Positions 8,291 to 18,139 of a DNA stretch of 64,000 nucleotides are shown here, in pieces (within the stretch, counting starts at the first letter, position 1; the number at the start of each line of letters is the position of its first letter). The stretch covers positions 8,112 to 72,111 of the forward strand of contig JBBDQZ010000071.1 of the NCBI GenBank assembly GCA_040905705.1. Direction: 5' to 3'. The notes beneath the pieces were generated by a model. That model was not told the DNA's origin and searched no databases. It saw only the letters and a list, made by a program, of their open reading frames with translations. Origin of the DNA: JBBDQZ01 sp040905705 (GTDB taxonomy: Bacteria; Bacteroidota; Rhodothermia; Balneolales; Natronogracilivirgulaceae). A program made the position numbers and the translations under genes.

Positions 8291-11152
8291 ATGGCATCAG
8301 CATCTATTGTCATCCGGGGCGCCCGGGAACACAATCTGAAAAACATTGATCTGGACCTTCCACGAGATCGTTTTGTGGTGATTACTGGTATTTCGGGGTC
8401 GGGAAAAACCTCCCTTGCATTCGATACCATATATGCGGAAGGGCAGCGCAGGTTCATGGAGTCTCTATCTGCCTATGCCCGCCAGTTTTTGGGAATGATG
8501 GAGCGTCCGGATACCGATTTCATCGACGGACTGTCACCGGTGATCTCTATCGACCAGAAAACGACCAGCCGTAATCCGCGTTCAACGGTTGGAACCGTAA
8601 CCGAAATATACGACTATCTTCGCCTGCTTTTCGCACGTGCGGGCACGCCATACTCTTATATCACCGGCAATCCCATGATAAAGCAGACTCCGGATGAGGT
8701 CGTAGCGGGAATCCTGCAGTTTCCACCGGGCACACGGGCGTATTGTCTGGCACCGGTGGTGCGCGGGCGTAAAGGCCACTACCGGGACCTGTTTGAGCAG
8801 ACCCTGAAACAGGGTTTTATCCGGGTACGCATCGACGGGGAATTTTGTGAGCTGGAACAGGGAATGCAGGCCGACCGCTACAAAACACACAACATAGAAG
8901 TGGTGGTCGACCGGTTTGTAATCTCAGAAAACAGTCGCAACCGGATTGAACAGAGCGTTCAGGTAGCGCTCGATTTGGCGGACGGAAACCTGATCCTGGC
9001 TATTGAAGAAGAGAACACAAACAGCGGTTTTCGTGACATTCTGTTCTCACAAAATCTGTTCGACCCGGAAAGCGGCCTCTCTTACGACGATCCTGCACCA
9101 AATATGTTCTCTTTTAATTCCCCGTACGGGGCCTGTCCGGACTGCGACGGGCTGGGTTACCGGTATGATGTGGATCCGGAACTGATCATCCCGAACCATT
9201 CCCTTAGTATCCGGGACGGTGCCATCCGTTATCTTGGGAAACCACGAGGAATTTTCGCCTTCAAACAATTGGAAACCATATTCAATGCCTGGAATTCCAC
9301 ATTCGATACCCCGGTGTCCCACCTGCCTGATGAGCTCGTCCATATTTTACTGCATGGGAGCGGTGACGAAAAATTTGACATTTCTTATGATTTTCAGGGC
9401 AGCAGCATAACCTACAAACACACCTTCCCGGGCCTGGTCGCACTCATTCGCGAGCAATATGAAGAATCGAAATCACCCAAACAGCACGATAAGGCAAAAG
9501 CCTTTATGAATCGTGTTGCCTGTAACACCTGTGAGGGTGGCCGATTGAAAAAAGAGGCCCTATCATACAGAATTGGCGAGTATAACATCCACGACCTGGT
9601 CCGGATGGATATCCGCACACTCCGCAAAAGCATTGATTCATTTACACTGACCGACCGGCAACGCATTATCGCCTCCCAGGTGATCAAGGAAATTCGTGAC
9701 CGGCTCGATTTTTTACTTAACGTCGGCCTCTACTATCTATCTCTTGACCGCGAAGCTCAGACTATCAGTGGCGGGGAAGCCCAGCGCATACGGCTGGCTA
9801 CACAAATCGGAACCCAGCTCGTAGGGGTGTTGTATATCCTGGATGAACCAAGCATCGGTCTGCATCAGCGCGATAATTTAAAACTCATCAAATCTTTGAA
9901 ACTCCTGCGTGACCTCGGCAACAGTGTGATTGTCGTTGAACACGACCGGGAAACCATTGAGCATGCGGATCATGTAGTCGACCTGGGCCCCGGTGCCGGG
10001 CGATTCGGCGGACAAGTAGTAACACAGGGGCCACCGGACAAGCTGGATCCCGGCTCCATGACCGCACAATATCTGCACTATAAAAAGAGCATTCCGCTTC
10101 CTGAAAAACGCCGGAAAGGCAACGGGCATGAACTGGTAATCACAGGAGCCCGGGGACACAATCTGAAAACCGTGGATCTGCACCTGCCCCTCGGCAGGTT
10201 TGTATGCGTTACAGGAGTCAGTGGCAGTGGAAAAAGTTCACTGATTAACCAGACACTTGTTCCTCTCCTCAGTGCTCATTTCTATCATTCCCGGGACGTT
10301 CCACTTCCTTACGACGATGTCAAAGGTTTGGAACATCTCAACAAAATCATATCCATTGACCAGAGTCCGATCGGCCGTACCCCCCGCTCCAATCCCGGTA
10401 CCTATACCAAAGTTTTTGACGTGATTCGTTCGTTGTTTGCTGAGCTTCCGGATGCTAAAATCCGGGGTTATGGACAGGGGCGATTTTCCTTCAACGTAAA
10501 AGGCGGCCGTTGCGAGAGCTGTAACGGGGACGGCGTCAAGAAGATTGAAATGAACTTTCTGCCGGATGTGTACGTCACCTGTGAAACCTGTAAAGGAAAG
10601 CGATACAATCGGGAAACACTGGAAATCCACTACAAGGGAAAGAATATTTCCGACATCCTTGAAATGCAGATAGAAGAGGCCGCCCTGTTTTTTGACTCAG
10701 TTCCGCGTATCAAGCGAATCCTGGAGACGATGAATTCCGTCGGACTGGGATATCTGACACTCGGCCAACCCAGCACTACTATTTCAGGAGGGGAAGCTCA
10801 GCGGATTAAACTTGCCCGTGAACTTTCAAAAATCGGCACCGGTGACACCCTGTATGTGATGGATGAACCTACGACGGGCCTTCATTTTCAGGATGTAAAC
10901 CAGTTGGTAAATGTTATTCAGCAATTGGTTAATAAAGGCAATACGGTCGTAGTAATCGAGCATAATCTGGACTTGATCCTGGCGGCCGACTATCTTATTG
11001 ATATGGGCCCCGAGGGAGGTTCTGAAGGAGGAGAAATTATTGCCGCCGGAACACCCGAGGAACTCATACAGACGGCTTCTTCATACACCGGACAATATCT
11101 TGGAGAAGAGCTGAAACACTACCGGAAAAAAGCAACCGAACACAGCAGATAA
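8291..11152 (+). CDS. uvrA: Excinuclease ABC subunit A
   Basis: The damage-recognition ATPase of nucleotide excision repair, 953 residues. It has two ABC ATPase modules: Walker A GISGSGKTSL near residue 33 and GVSGSGKSSL near 640, with signatures SGGEAQRIRLA and SGGEAQRIKLA. The C-terminal zinc module is complete (CESC...CETC near 742-768). The first zinc module keeps only its second CxxC (GACPDC); the first pair is replaced by a FDPESGLSYDDP segment. I recall this variant from Bacteroidota UvrA. It stands alone, and uvrB is not in the window. Confidence 0.96.
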   Translation: MASASIVIRGAREHNLKNIDLDLPRDRFVVITGISGSGKTSLAFDTIYAEGQRRFMESLSAYARQFLGMMERPDTDFIDGLSPVISIDQKTTSRNPRSTVGTVTEIYDYLRLLFARAGTPYSYITGNPMIKQTPDEVVAGILQFPPGTRAYCLAPVVRGRKGHYRDLFEQTLKQGFIRVRIDGEFCELEQGMQADRYKTHNIEVVVDRFVISENSRNRIEQSVQVALDLADGNLILAIEEENTNSGFRDILFSQNLFDPESGLSYDDPAPNMFSFNSPYGACPDCDGLGYRYDVDPELIIPNHSLSIRDGAIRYLGKPRGIFAFKQLETIFNAWNSTFDTPVSHLPDELVHILLHGSGDEKFDISYDFQGSSITYKHTFPGLVALIREQYEESKSPKQHDKAKAFMNRVACNTCEGGRLKKEALSYRIGEYNIHDLVRMDIRTLRKSIDSFTLTDRQRIIASQVIKEIRDRLDFLLNVGLYYLSLDREAQTISGGEAQRIRLATQIGTQLVGVLYILDEPSIGLHQRDNLKLIKSLKLLRDLGNSVIVVEHDRETIEHADHVVDLGPGAGRFGGQVVTQGPPDKLDPGSMTAQYLHYKKSIPLPEKRRKGNGHELVITGARGHNLKTVDLHLPLGRFVCVTGVSGSGKSSLINQTLVPLLSAHFYHSRDVPLPYDDVKGLEHLNKIISIDQSPIGRTPRSNPGTYTKVFDVIRSLFAELPDAKIRGYGQGRFSFNVKGGRCESCNGDGVKKIEMNFLPDVYVTCETCKGKRYNRETLEIHYKGKNISDILEMQIEEAALFFDSVPRIKRILETMNSVGLGYLTLGQPSTTISGGEAQRIKLARELSKIGTGDTLYVMDEPTTGLHFQDVNQLVNVIQQLVNKGNTVVVIEHNLDLILAADYLIDMGPEGGSEGGEIIAAGTPEELIQTASSYTGQYLGEELKHYRKKATEHSR

Positions 11153-11251
11153 AATCTACCGGATTAGCGATCATGAAATCACCCCTCGTCCCCTTCCAGC
11201 ACCGTAAAATTCCATTGTCTGACTCCCGTTAATTGTGTATATTTTCCCCCA

Positions 11252-11797
11252 ATGTTATTTTTTCGCTCATATATTCTCAGGATCTCCGTAATATTTTTCT
11301 TTATAGCGGGTATGTTAATGTTTACATGGCCCGTTAAAAAAATGGAGCATACAGGCGAAAGCATATCCGCCTGGCTGCTTGATCTGCGCACCGATACGGA
11401 AAATCCTCAAGTACATAAAAAAATCTTTTCGTTGAAAACAGAACGAGGGGATGTACCCGGGCTTCTGAGGAAAGCTTCGGCCATTATCAGCGAACATACG
11501 GATGACTTCAAACTACCACTTAATAAAACCAGCAAGACGGGTGATGAAATCTATAACACTCTTCTTCTGAAGTGGACACTGCATCAACAAAGCAGTCAGG
11601 CTGATTCATTTACGGTTACTGAAAGACAGACACCGTTTCCAAAGAATATCGAGCAGGAAGGCTCAACTGTATGGAATCCATTCATTCATTTGAACCACAT
11701 AGTGGCCGGAGCGCATTCAAAGAACAATAAAGCCTGGAACTACCTCCAAGTGATATTAATTCCGCTGAAAGGCGGTATTGCCATCGGAGCTCCATAA
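11252..11797 (+). CDS. Hypothetical membrane-anchored protein, possibly frameshifted
   Basis: I do not recognise this 181-residue product. Residues about 5-26 form a hydrophobic segment (ILRISVIFFFIAGMLMF), a signal anchor or uncleaved signal. The remainder is predicted to be extracytoplasmic and has no visible domain. The frame stops at 11797 after GGIAIGAP. In the +1 frame across that stop, codons remain open to a TAG near 11905 and read like protein, including GYTPRGYPSSYGTDHCECID and HGKFVHNHSGK. A frameshift or sequencing error near 11765-11795 could therefore have shortened the gene. A possible TTG-20-TATATTTT promoter lies just upstream of 11252. Confidence 0.5.
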   Translation: MLFFRSYILRISVIFFFIAGMLMFTWPVKKMEHTGESISAWLLDLRTDTENPQVHKKIFSLKTERGDVPGLLRKASAIISEHTDDFKLPLNKTSKTGDEIYNTLLLKWTLHQQSSQADSFTVTERQTPFPKNIEQEGSTVWNPFIHLNHIVAGAHSKNNKAWNYLQVILIPLKGGIAIGAP

Positions 11798-11987
11798 TAC
11801 CCGGCCGGGTTACACACCGCGCGGATACCCTTCTTCTTACGGAACCGATCATTGCGAATGTATTGATGCACACGGCAAGTTTGTCCACAATCATTCAGGC
11901 AAATAGGCACCCACGGCATAACACTCGATATTCTCGTACCAGGCCGTCTCCGATTTTTCAAACACCTACACCCTAACATTACATTTT

Positions 11988-13817
11988 ATGAAAGGCAACG
12001 GAACCAAATTGACATTCATCGTCGCTTTCCTGGCTATGACCATCTATTATCTGTTTCCCTCATTTCAATATTGGCTGGAAATGCGGCAGGCAGATCAGAT
12101 GCCTGAAGCGGAGCGCATTTCCTATCTTCAGGAAAACGAGGTCAGACATGCGAACATGCGTGCAAAAACACTGACACTCGGCCTGGATCTCCAGGGTGGA
12201 ATGCACGTAACGCTCGAGCTGGCCACCCATCAGCTGATCCGGGAACTCGCCGGTGAATATGCCGATGATGAATTTAACGAAGTTTTGAGCACAGCTACGC
12301 AACAAGCGCGGGATAACAATACCGATGTATTAATCGAATTTGTAAACATCTTCCAGGAGCGGGATTCCGATGCCAGACTCAGCAGGTATTTCCGATCCGA
12401 TGCCGACAACATCTCCCGGCGATCCTCCAATGCTGAAATTCAAGAATGGCTTCAGGAACAGCGTGATGCCGCCGTCGACCGTGCCATTGAAATTGTCAGG
12501 AACCGGGTCGACCGTTACGGAGTTACTGAGCCCTCCATTGTCAGACAGGGAAACAACCGCCTGGTAGTAGAACTTCCAGGTGTAACCGATGAGGATCGGG
12601 TGCGTGACCTTTTACGGGGTACAGCACGCCTGGAATTCCGCCTTACCGCCGACCCCGAAGATCTGCGTCATTCCCTGGAACAGATTGTTGCCTGGTACGA
12701 CCCCGACGATCAAGATGAAATTGAACTCGAACAGCAGTTACAGGATATCAATCAGGAACAGCAAGACAATCGATTGCTGCAGTACCTTATACCACAGGGC
12801 CAGGGCGTAACATTCGGATCGGCTGCCGGCGCTGATACCGCCGATGTAAACCGCCTGCTTGGCGACCCGGAAATACAGCGGCTGCTTCCCCGTGACATCG
12901 AACTCATGTGGACCGCCAATCCGCAGTTTGAAGCCGAGGGTCAAAGCTACTATACGCTTATAGGCGTACGACGACAGGTTGAACTCACCGGAGACGTAAT
13001 TACCGAGGCACGTCCGACATTCGACCAGCATACCAACCGCCCGGAAGTGTCCATGAATATGAATAGACAAGGATCACGAATCTGGGCCCGTGTGACCGGT
13101 GCAAATATCGGCCGGCCGATCGCTATTGCCCTCGATGGCGTCATCTATTCTTACCCGGTTGTGCAGGGACAGATCACCGGTGGACGATCTTCTATCACCG
13201 GCCTGGCAAGCAGCGCCGAAGCAGAAGACCTGGTCAATATTTTGATGTCCGGAGCCCTTCCGGCTCCACTGGACATTGTACAGGAACGCACGGTCGGGCC
13301 AAGTCTCGGGGAAGCATCCATCCGCTCCGGTTTTAATTCTGCTCTTTTCGGGCTGACTGTGGTTGTTATCTTTATGTTGATCTATTATCGTACCGGTGGT
13401 GCCATTGCCGACATCGCCCTGTTACTGAATATTATTTTCATTATGGGCATTCTCGCGGCATTCAACGCAACGCTTACTCTTCCGGGTATTGCCGGGATCG
13501 TACTGACGATCGGTATGGCGGTGGACGCCAATGTACTGATCTTTGATCGCATCCGAGAAGAATTACGGGCCGGGAAGAGTCTCATTTCCGCCATAGATAG
13601 TGGTTATTCCAACTCCATGAGTGCGATCCTCGACGCCAACATCACGACTTTTCTGACGGCTGTGATTCTTTTCAGTTTTGGTGTGGGGCCCATAAAAGGA
13701 TTTGCCATAACCTTGATGATCGGTATTGCCGCGTCTCTCTTCAGTGCGATTATCATCACCCGTGTGATCGTCGACTGGATGACCAAAGATAAAAAATGGA
13801 ATATCAGCTACGGCTGA
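11988..13817 (+). CDS. secD: Protein translocase subunit SecD
   Basis: SecD helps preproteins complete translocation through SecYEG, using the proton or sodium gradient. The 609-residue protein starts with one membrane segment (residues about 8-27). It then has the conserved LGLDLQGGMHVTLEL motif, a large periplasmic domain (about 40-440) and five C-terminal membrane helices with GIVLTIGMAVDANVLIFDRIREE. The periplasmic domain has an extra acidic, glutamine-rich stretch (about 220-265). secF begins 43 nt downstream, so the pair forms an operon. Confidence 0.96.
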   Translation: MKGNGTKLTFIVAFLAMTIYYLFPSFQYWLEMRQADQMPEAERISYLQENEVRHANMRAKTLTLGLDLQGGMHVTLELATHQLIRELAGEYADDEFNEVLSTATQQARDNNTDVLIEFVNIFQERDSDARLSRYFRSDADNISRRSSNAEIQEWLQEQRDAAVDRAIEIVRNRVDRYGVTEPSIVRQGNNRLVVELPGVTDEDRVRDLLRGTARLEFRLTADPEDLRHSLEQIVAWYDPDDQDEIELEQQLQDINQEQQDNRLLQYLIPQGQGVTFGSAAGADTADVNRLLGDPEIQRLLPRDIELMWTANPQFEAEGQSYYTLIGVRRQVELTGDVITEARPTFDQHTNRPEVSMNMNRQGSRIWARVTGANIGRPIAIALDGVIYSYPVVQGQITGGRSSITGLASSAEAEDLVNILMSGALPAPLDIVQERTVGPSLGEASIRSGFNSALFGLTVVVIFMLIYYRTGGAIADIALLLNIIFIMGILAAFNATLTLPGIAGIVLTIGMAVDANVLIFDRIREELRAGKSLISAIDSGYSNSMSAILDANITTFLTAVILFSFGVGPIKGFAITLMIGIAASLFSAIIITRVIVDWMTKDKKWNISYG

Positions 13818-13860
13818 TCCCGATTGATTCGTTTCTTTTTAACACCAATTATTTCTTACC

Positions 13861-14778
13861 ATGAGACTCTTTGAAACTGCCAATTACACTATCATCCCGC
13901 ATCGCAAGATTGCATACTTTATTTCAGGGGCATTGATTGTTATCTCCCTGATTGCCATTTTCGGCCGCGGGCTCCAGTACGGTATTGATTTCCGTGGTGG
14001 TATCGAAATTATCCTTGAGTTTGAAGAGCCGGTATCGGTTGAAGAGATGCGCACCGAACTTATGGATCCACTCGGAACCATGCCGGATATTCGCCGGTTC
14101 GGGGACGGACGCGACATGTTGATTCGCACTGATACCGAGAGATCGACTTCGGAACTACAAGAGATCGTTCTGACCACGGCGGCCTCTCTTTATCCGGACA
14201 ACCCCTCTTCTATCATACAGACCGAACTTGTCGGGCCGAGTTTTGCCGACGACCTGCGCAATGCCGCACTTATGTCGATTATTTTCGCTATGATCGTGAT
14301 CTTTTTATATGTATTGATCCGATTCAAGAAATGGTCTTACTCCGCGGGCGCGGTAGCTGCTCTGATCCATGATGTGATCATCACCCTTGGTATTTTTACG
14401 ATTTTGCATGGTCTGGTCCCGTTCAGTCTGGACATTAATCAATCGTTGATTGCAGCATTCCTGACGATTGTTGGATACTCACTTAATGACACGGTAGTCG
14501 TGTTTGACCGGATCCGTGAAAACTCACTGATTTTTAAAACCGAAAGTTTTGACAAGATGGTTAACCGAAGCGTAAACAACACGTTGAGCCGTACGGTCAT
14601 AACATCACTGACCACCTTGTTTGTAGTCACAATACTGTTTACTTTTGGAGGTGATGTACTGAAAGGGCTGTCGTTCGCGCTTATTGTCGGTGTAATACTT
14701 GGTACATATAGTTCTATTTTCGTGGCTAGTTCGCTTCTGGTGGATTTGCAACTGAAAACACGTAAAAATGTAGCCTGA
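13861..14778 (+). CDS. secF: Protein translocase subunit SecF
   Basis: The partner of SecD in the RND-like SecDF complex. At 305 residues it has an N-terminal membrane helix (residues about 17-36), the periplasmic loop with YGIDFRGGIEIILEFEEPV, and five C-terminal helices containing TIVGYSLNDTVVVFDRIRE. Length and order are standard. It lies directly after secD and before purA. Confidence 0.96.
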   Translation: MRLFETANYTIIPHRKIAYFISGALIVISLIAIFGRGLQYGIDFRGGIEIILEFEEPVSVEEMRTELMDPLGTMPDIRRFGDGRDMLIRTDTERSTSELQEIVLTTAASLYPDNPSSIIQTELVGPSFADDLRNAALMSIIFAMIVIFLYVLIRFKKWSYSAGAVAALIHDVIITLGIFTILHGLVPFSLDINQSLIAAFLTIVGYSLNDTVVVFDRIRENSLIFKTESFDKMVNRSVNNTLSRTVITSLTTLFVVTILFTFGGDVLKGLSFALIVGVILGTYSSIFVASSLLVDLQLKTRKNVA

Positions 14779-14913
14779 TTTTACGGTTTACCAACTTTTC
14801 AACTAAGAACGAGTAAAACATACCTGAACCAATCCTGAGATCATTACTTGCCATCCAAATTGAAAGAAAAGGGTGTTGCGGCACCTCTTATTTGTGTAGC
14901 TATCTAAAACAAC

Positions 14914-16197
14914 ATGTCTGTACGTATAATTATCGGTGCCCAGTGGGGCGATGAGGGGAAAGGGAAAATCGTAGATCTGCTGAGTGACCGGGCTGATTAT
15001 GTGGTCCGTTATCAAGGTGGTGCAAACGCCGGCCATACATTGAATTTTGACGGCCAAACTCACATCCTGCATCTGATCCCCTCCGGAATCTTTCACAGTA
15101 ACACCACTTGTATTATTGCAAACGGTGTCGTCATTGATCCTCTCACTTTGCTGGATGAAATTGATTTTGTAAAAAAGGCCGGTGTGGATATCACAGGCCG
15201 GCTTCTGATCAGCGAATCCGCCCATATGATACTGCCGTATCACAAAAGCCTGGACAAGGTCGGAGAACATGCCCTTGGCCAGCAAAAGATTGGTACCACC
15301 GGCCGGGGTATCGGCCCGGCTTACGTACATAAAATCGCACGTGTCGGAATCCGGATGATGGATCTGCTGGATCCCGATCTCCTCAAAGCGAAAATGGAAG
15401 CCAACCTTTCTGAAATCAACGGAATCCTTACCGGAAGTTACCATTCGGCTCCGCTTGATCTCGACAAGATGTACAAAGAAATCCTGGCTTGTGCCGAACA
15501 ACTTGAACCCCTTATTTGTAATACTACCCATCGGATCCACAAGGCTCTTTCAGCCGGAAGTGAAATTCTTCTTGAAGGTGCCCAGGGCGCGCTCCTGGAT
15601 GTCGACCACGGTACTTACCCCTTCGTTACTTCCTCCTCTCCCACATCGGGTGGCGCCTGCACCGGTACCGGCATTCCGCCTAATGCCATTGACAATATAA
15701 TGGGTATTACCAAAGCATACTGTACCCGCGTAGGTAACGGGCCTTTTCCGACCGAGCAACACGATAAAACAGGCGATGACCTCCGGGATGCCGGCCATGA
15801 ATTCGGCTCCACAACCGGGCGTCCACGGCGATGTGGATGGATCGATCTGGTAGCTCTCAAATACGCTGCGAAAATAAACGGTTTCAATGAACTGACCATC
15901 ACCAAACTTGATGTACTCGACCGGTTTGACACCATCAAAGCCTGTACTTCCTATAAATTAAATGGACGGCAGACGACCGAATTCCCGTTACAGCTCCGTG
16001 ACCTCGACCGCATCGAGCCTGTTTATACCACGTTCCCGGGATGGAAACAATCCACACGTGAATCCAGGTCGCTTGACGAATTACCTCAGAGAACAAGGGA
16101 ATATCTCGACGGAATTTCGGAATATCTCGAAATTCCTGTGAGTATTGTCTCCACCGGCCCCGGCCGTAAAGAGACGGTAAAAATAGCCGGTTTGTGA
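14914..16197 (+). CDS. purA: Adenylosuccinate synthetase
   Basis: Joins IMP and aspartate using GTP, the first committed step to AMP. The 427-residue protein has the QWGDEGKGKIVD P-loop at the N terminus, NAGHT, the IMP-binding loop GTTGRGIGPAY, and the C-terminal base-recognition TKLDVLD. Length is typical. It precedes the RuBisCO-like gene by about 120 nt on the same strand, so cotranscription is possible but not shown. A 245-codon antisense ORF across its front half is a shadow. Confidence 0.96.
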   Translation: MSVRIIIGAQWGDEGKGKIVDLLSDRADYVVRYQGGANAGHTLNFDGQTHILHLIPSGIFHSNTTCIIANGVVIDPLTLLDEIDFVKKAGVDITGRLLISESAHMILPYHKSLDKVGEHALGQQKIGTTGRGIGPAYVHKIARVGIRMMDLLDPDLLKAKMEANLSEINGILTGSYHSAPLDLDKMYKEILACAEQLEPLICNTTHRIHKALSAGSEILLEGAQGALLDVDHGTYPFVTSSSPTSGGACTGTGIPPNAIDNIMGITKAYCTRVGNGPFPTEQHDKTGDDLRDAGHEFGSTTGRPRRCGWIDLVALKYAAKINGFNELTITKLDVLDRFDTIKACTSYKLNGRQTTEFPLQLRDLDRIEPVYTTFPGWKQSTRESRSLDELPQRTREYLDGISEYLEIPVSIVSTGPGRKETVKIAGL

Positions 16198-16316
16198 GCT
16201 TTCTGGATTATGGTTCTTCAGATTGTGATATATACCGGAAACAGGGAATACCCGGCAATCGGAAGTTTCTCTATTCCTGAATAAAGATTTCGGTTTTTCA
16301 TTCAACCTGTACCGTC

Positions 16317-17483
16317 ATGCAGCCGACATTTCATGTATCCTATTTACTTGCTATTCGGAAAAATGAAACCATCACCGGACGTATCAGAGACTTGCAACTT
16401 GAACAAAGCGCTGAACTGCCGGATAATCTAGTTGCCTCAACAGGCATGGAATGGGTAACCGGGGATGTCACGCACATCGAAGAGCTGGACGAACGTCATG
16501 TACTTGTCCGCATTGACTGGCCCTGCCATAACCATGGAAATGAAATCACCCAATTCCTGAATATTCTGTTCGGAAATATCTCTCTGAAATCGGGAATAGC
16601 TATCGTCGATATCAACTGGACCCCTCTTTTTCCGGATCTGTTTGAAGGCCCTTCCTTCGGGATACAAAACATTCGCAACAAGTGGGGAATTCATGGACGT
16701 GCACTGAGTTGTTCGGCCGTCAAACCAATGGGCCACAATGTAAAGCATCTTTCCGACTGCGCATACCGGTTTGCTCTTGGAGGGATCGATATCATCAAAG
16801 ACGATCACGGACTGGCCAGCCAGGATACCGCACCCTTCAAAGTACGAGTGGAACAGTGTGTTCGCGCAATTGACCGGGCGGCACAAAAAACCGGACACCG
16901 ATCACATTATTTCCCAAATATCACCACGGACGCTTATCGGCTATTCGAGCGATTTGAAATGGCCGCTGAGCTGGGTGCCGACGGGGTGTTGATCGCACCT
17001 ATGTTGACAGGCCCCGCAATGCTGCATCACCTTGCACGATCCCCTGTCGATCTTCCGGTAATGGCACACCCTGCCTTCAGTGGCACATATATAGCGGACG
17101 GTGGCGATCATCAGAGTATCGCGTCCACACTATCCGGTTCCAGGCACAACATAACAGGCGATTATCATGGTTTCGAGGCCGGGCTTTTTTATGGCGCCCT
17201 CTGGCGGGCACTCGGGGCGGATTTTATAATTTATCCCAATGCCGGCGGTCGTTTTGCATATACAGCAGAAGCATGTGCATCCATCAACCAAAATGCACGG
17301 AGTACCGATTTGCCGTTTCCCTCGGCTTTTCCCACTCCGGGCGGCGGAATGCAACAAGGCCAAATGGCTTCCTGGCTTGATACATATGGAATCGATACCA
17401 CCTTTCTTATAGGAGGGAGTTTGTACGAACATCCGGACGGAATAGAAGCAGCTTCGCGCGCGTTTATGAAAACAATCAGATAA
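16317..17483 (+). CDS. RuBisCO-like protein (form IV)
   Basis: A 388-residue member of the RuBisCO large-subunit family that cannot be a carboxylase. In spinach numbering, Lys175 is kept (K136 in AVKPMG) but Lys177 is Met138. The carbamylation-site Lys201 is kept (K161 in GGIDIIKDDHG), together with Asp203 (D163), but Glu204 is His164. Loop 6 with Lys334 is not recognisable. The C-terminal phosphate-binding PNAGGRFAYTAE segment is present. Known form IV functions include the 2,3-diketo-5-methylthiopentyl-1-P enolase (MtnW), the methylthioribulose-1-P isomerase of Rhodospirillum rubrum, and 3-oxo-isoapionate-4-P decarboxylases. The cupin 72 nt downstream favours a methylthio-sugar or other sugar-phosphate role. 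The substrate is not known. Confidence 0.88.
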   Translation: MQPTFHVSYLLAIRKNETITGRIRDLQLEQSAELPDNLVASTGMEWVTGDVTHIEELDERHVLVRIDWPCHNHGNEITQFLNILFGNISLKSGIAIVDINWTPLFPDLFEGPSFGIQNIRNKWGIHGRALSCSAVKPMGHNVKHLSDCAYRFALGGIDIIKDDHGLASQDTAPFKVRVEQCVRAIDRAAQKTGHRSHYFPNITTDAYRLFERFEMAAELGADGVLIAPMLTGPAMLHHLARSPVDLPVMAHPAFSGTYIADGGDHQSIASTLSGSRHNITGDYHGFEAGLFYGALWRALGADFIIYPNAGGRFAYTAEACASINQNARSTDLPFPSAFPTPGGGMQQGQMASWLDTYGIDTTFLIGGSLYEHPDGIEAASRAFMKTIR

Positions 17484-17555
17484 ATTACTCCTGAAGCCGT
17501 ATTATTAGCGGCGAATGATAACTGTCTGCCCAAATAATTCGAATACAAACAAATT

Positions 17556-18017
17556 ATGCCTGATCATTCCAGAATCGTACGATCCGTTGATTTTACCTGG
17601 CCGGATCTGAAACAAAAAAAGTACAAAGAGCAAAACACCGGGTTCAAGGATATCTCCCGGTTTATCCTTCTCGGTGAGGAGGAAGATGACCGGGAATTAA
17701 CCATTCAAACCCGTTATTTCGAGATTGCAAATCAAGGGTATTCGTCCATTGAGCGTCACCGGCATACCCATACGGTTATTATAGTGAAAGGTAAAGGAAG
17801 CATGATTCTCGGAAACCGGATAATAAATCTGGACTTTATGGACACGATATATGTCGCCCCGAATACCGTTCATCAATTTCATGCCGACCGCGGTGAACCC
17901 CTGGGCTTCCTCTGTATAGTAAACCGGGACCGGGACCGGCCGGAAATTCCCTATGATGAAAAAACACTCGAATCCTGGCTGCCTGATCCCGAAATCCGGA
18001 GAAAAGCCAAAATATAA
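17556..18017 (+). CDS. Cupin-domain protein paired with the RuBisCO-like protein
   Basis: A 153-residue single-domain cupin. Motif 1 is ERHRHTHTVIIVKGKG, with a HxH metal pair but no Glu at the usual spacing. Motif 2 is YVAPNTVHQFHAD, giving the third metal His. It has no signal peptide, so it acts in the cytoplasm. It follows the RuBisCO-like gene by 72 nt on the same strand and precedes tRNA-Gly. In R. rubrum a cupin (methylthioxylulose-5-P methylsulfurylase) works directly after a RuBisCO-like isomerase, and this pair may be the counterpart. That function is an inference from neighbourhood and fold only. Confidence 0.8.
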   Translation: MPDHSRIVRSVDFTWPDLKQKKYKEQNTGFKDISRFILLGEEEDDRELTIQTRYFEIANQGYSSIERHRHTHTVIIVKGKGSMILGNRIINLDFMDTIYVAPNTVHQFHADRGEPLGFLCIVNRDRDRPEIPYDEKTLESWLPDPEIRRKAKI

Positions 18018-18096
18018 AATATAAACCGTGCCTCAACAACAGCTCTGATCCATTCCCGTAAATTCCAAGACAAACGGTTAGTTTTTTTGTTTTTAC

Positions 18097-18128
18097 TTGC
18101 AGTAAACGCCATTTTCTTCCTATCTTTG
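18097..18128 (+). promoter_or_regulatory. Bacteroidota-type promoter of tRNA-Gly
   Basis: TTG at 18097-18099 and TATCTTTG at 18121-18128 (consensus TAnnTTTG) are 21 nt apart. The -7 element ends 11 nt before the first base of tRNA-Gly, a fitting distance for a transcript start at or just before the tRNA. This is the clearest promoter in the window. Confidence 0.65.
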
Positions 18129-18139
18129 CTTTCTTTCAA

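Noticed and set aside
11740..11979. 79-codon minus-strand ORF downstream of the 181-residue gene
   Set aside because: It is basic and Cys/Arg-rich without any motif, and it overlaps the possible frameshifted C terminus on the other strand.
14803..15540. 245-codon minus-strand ORF
   Set aside because: It lies over purA in antisense; the purA motifs are complete.
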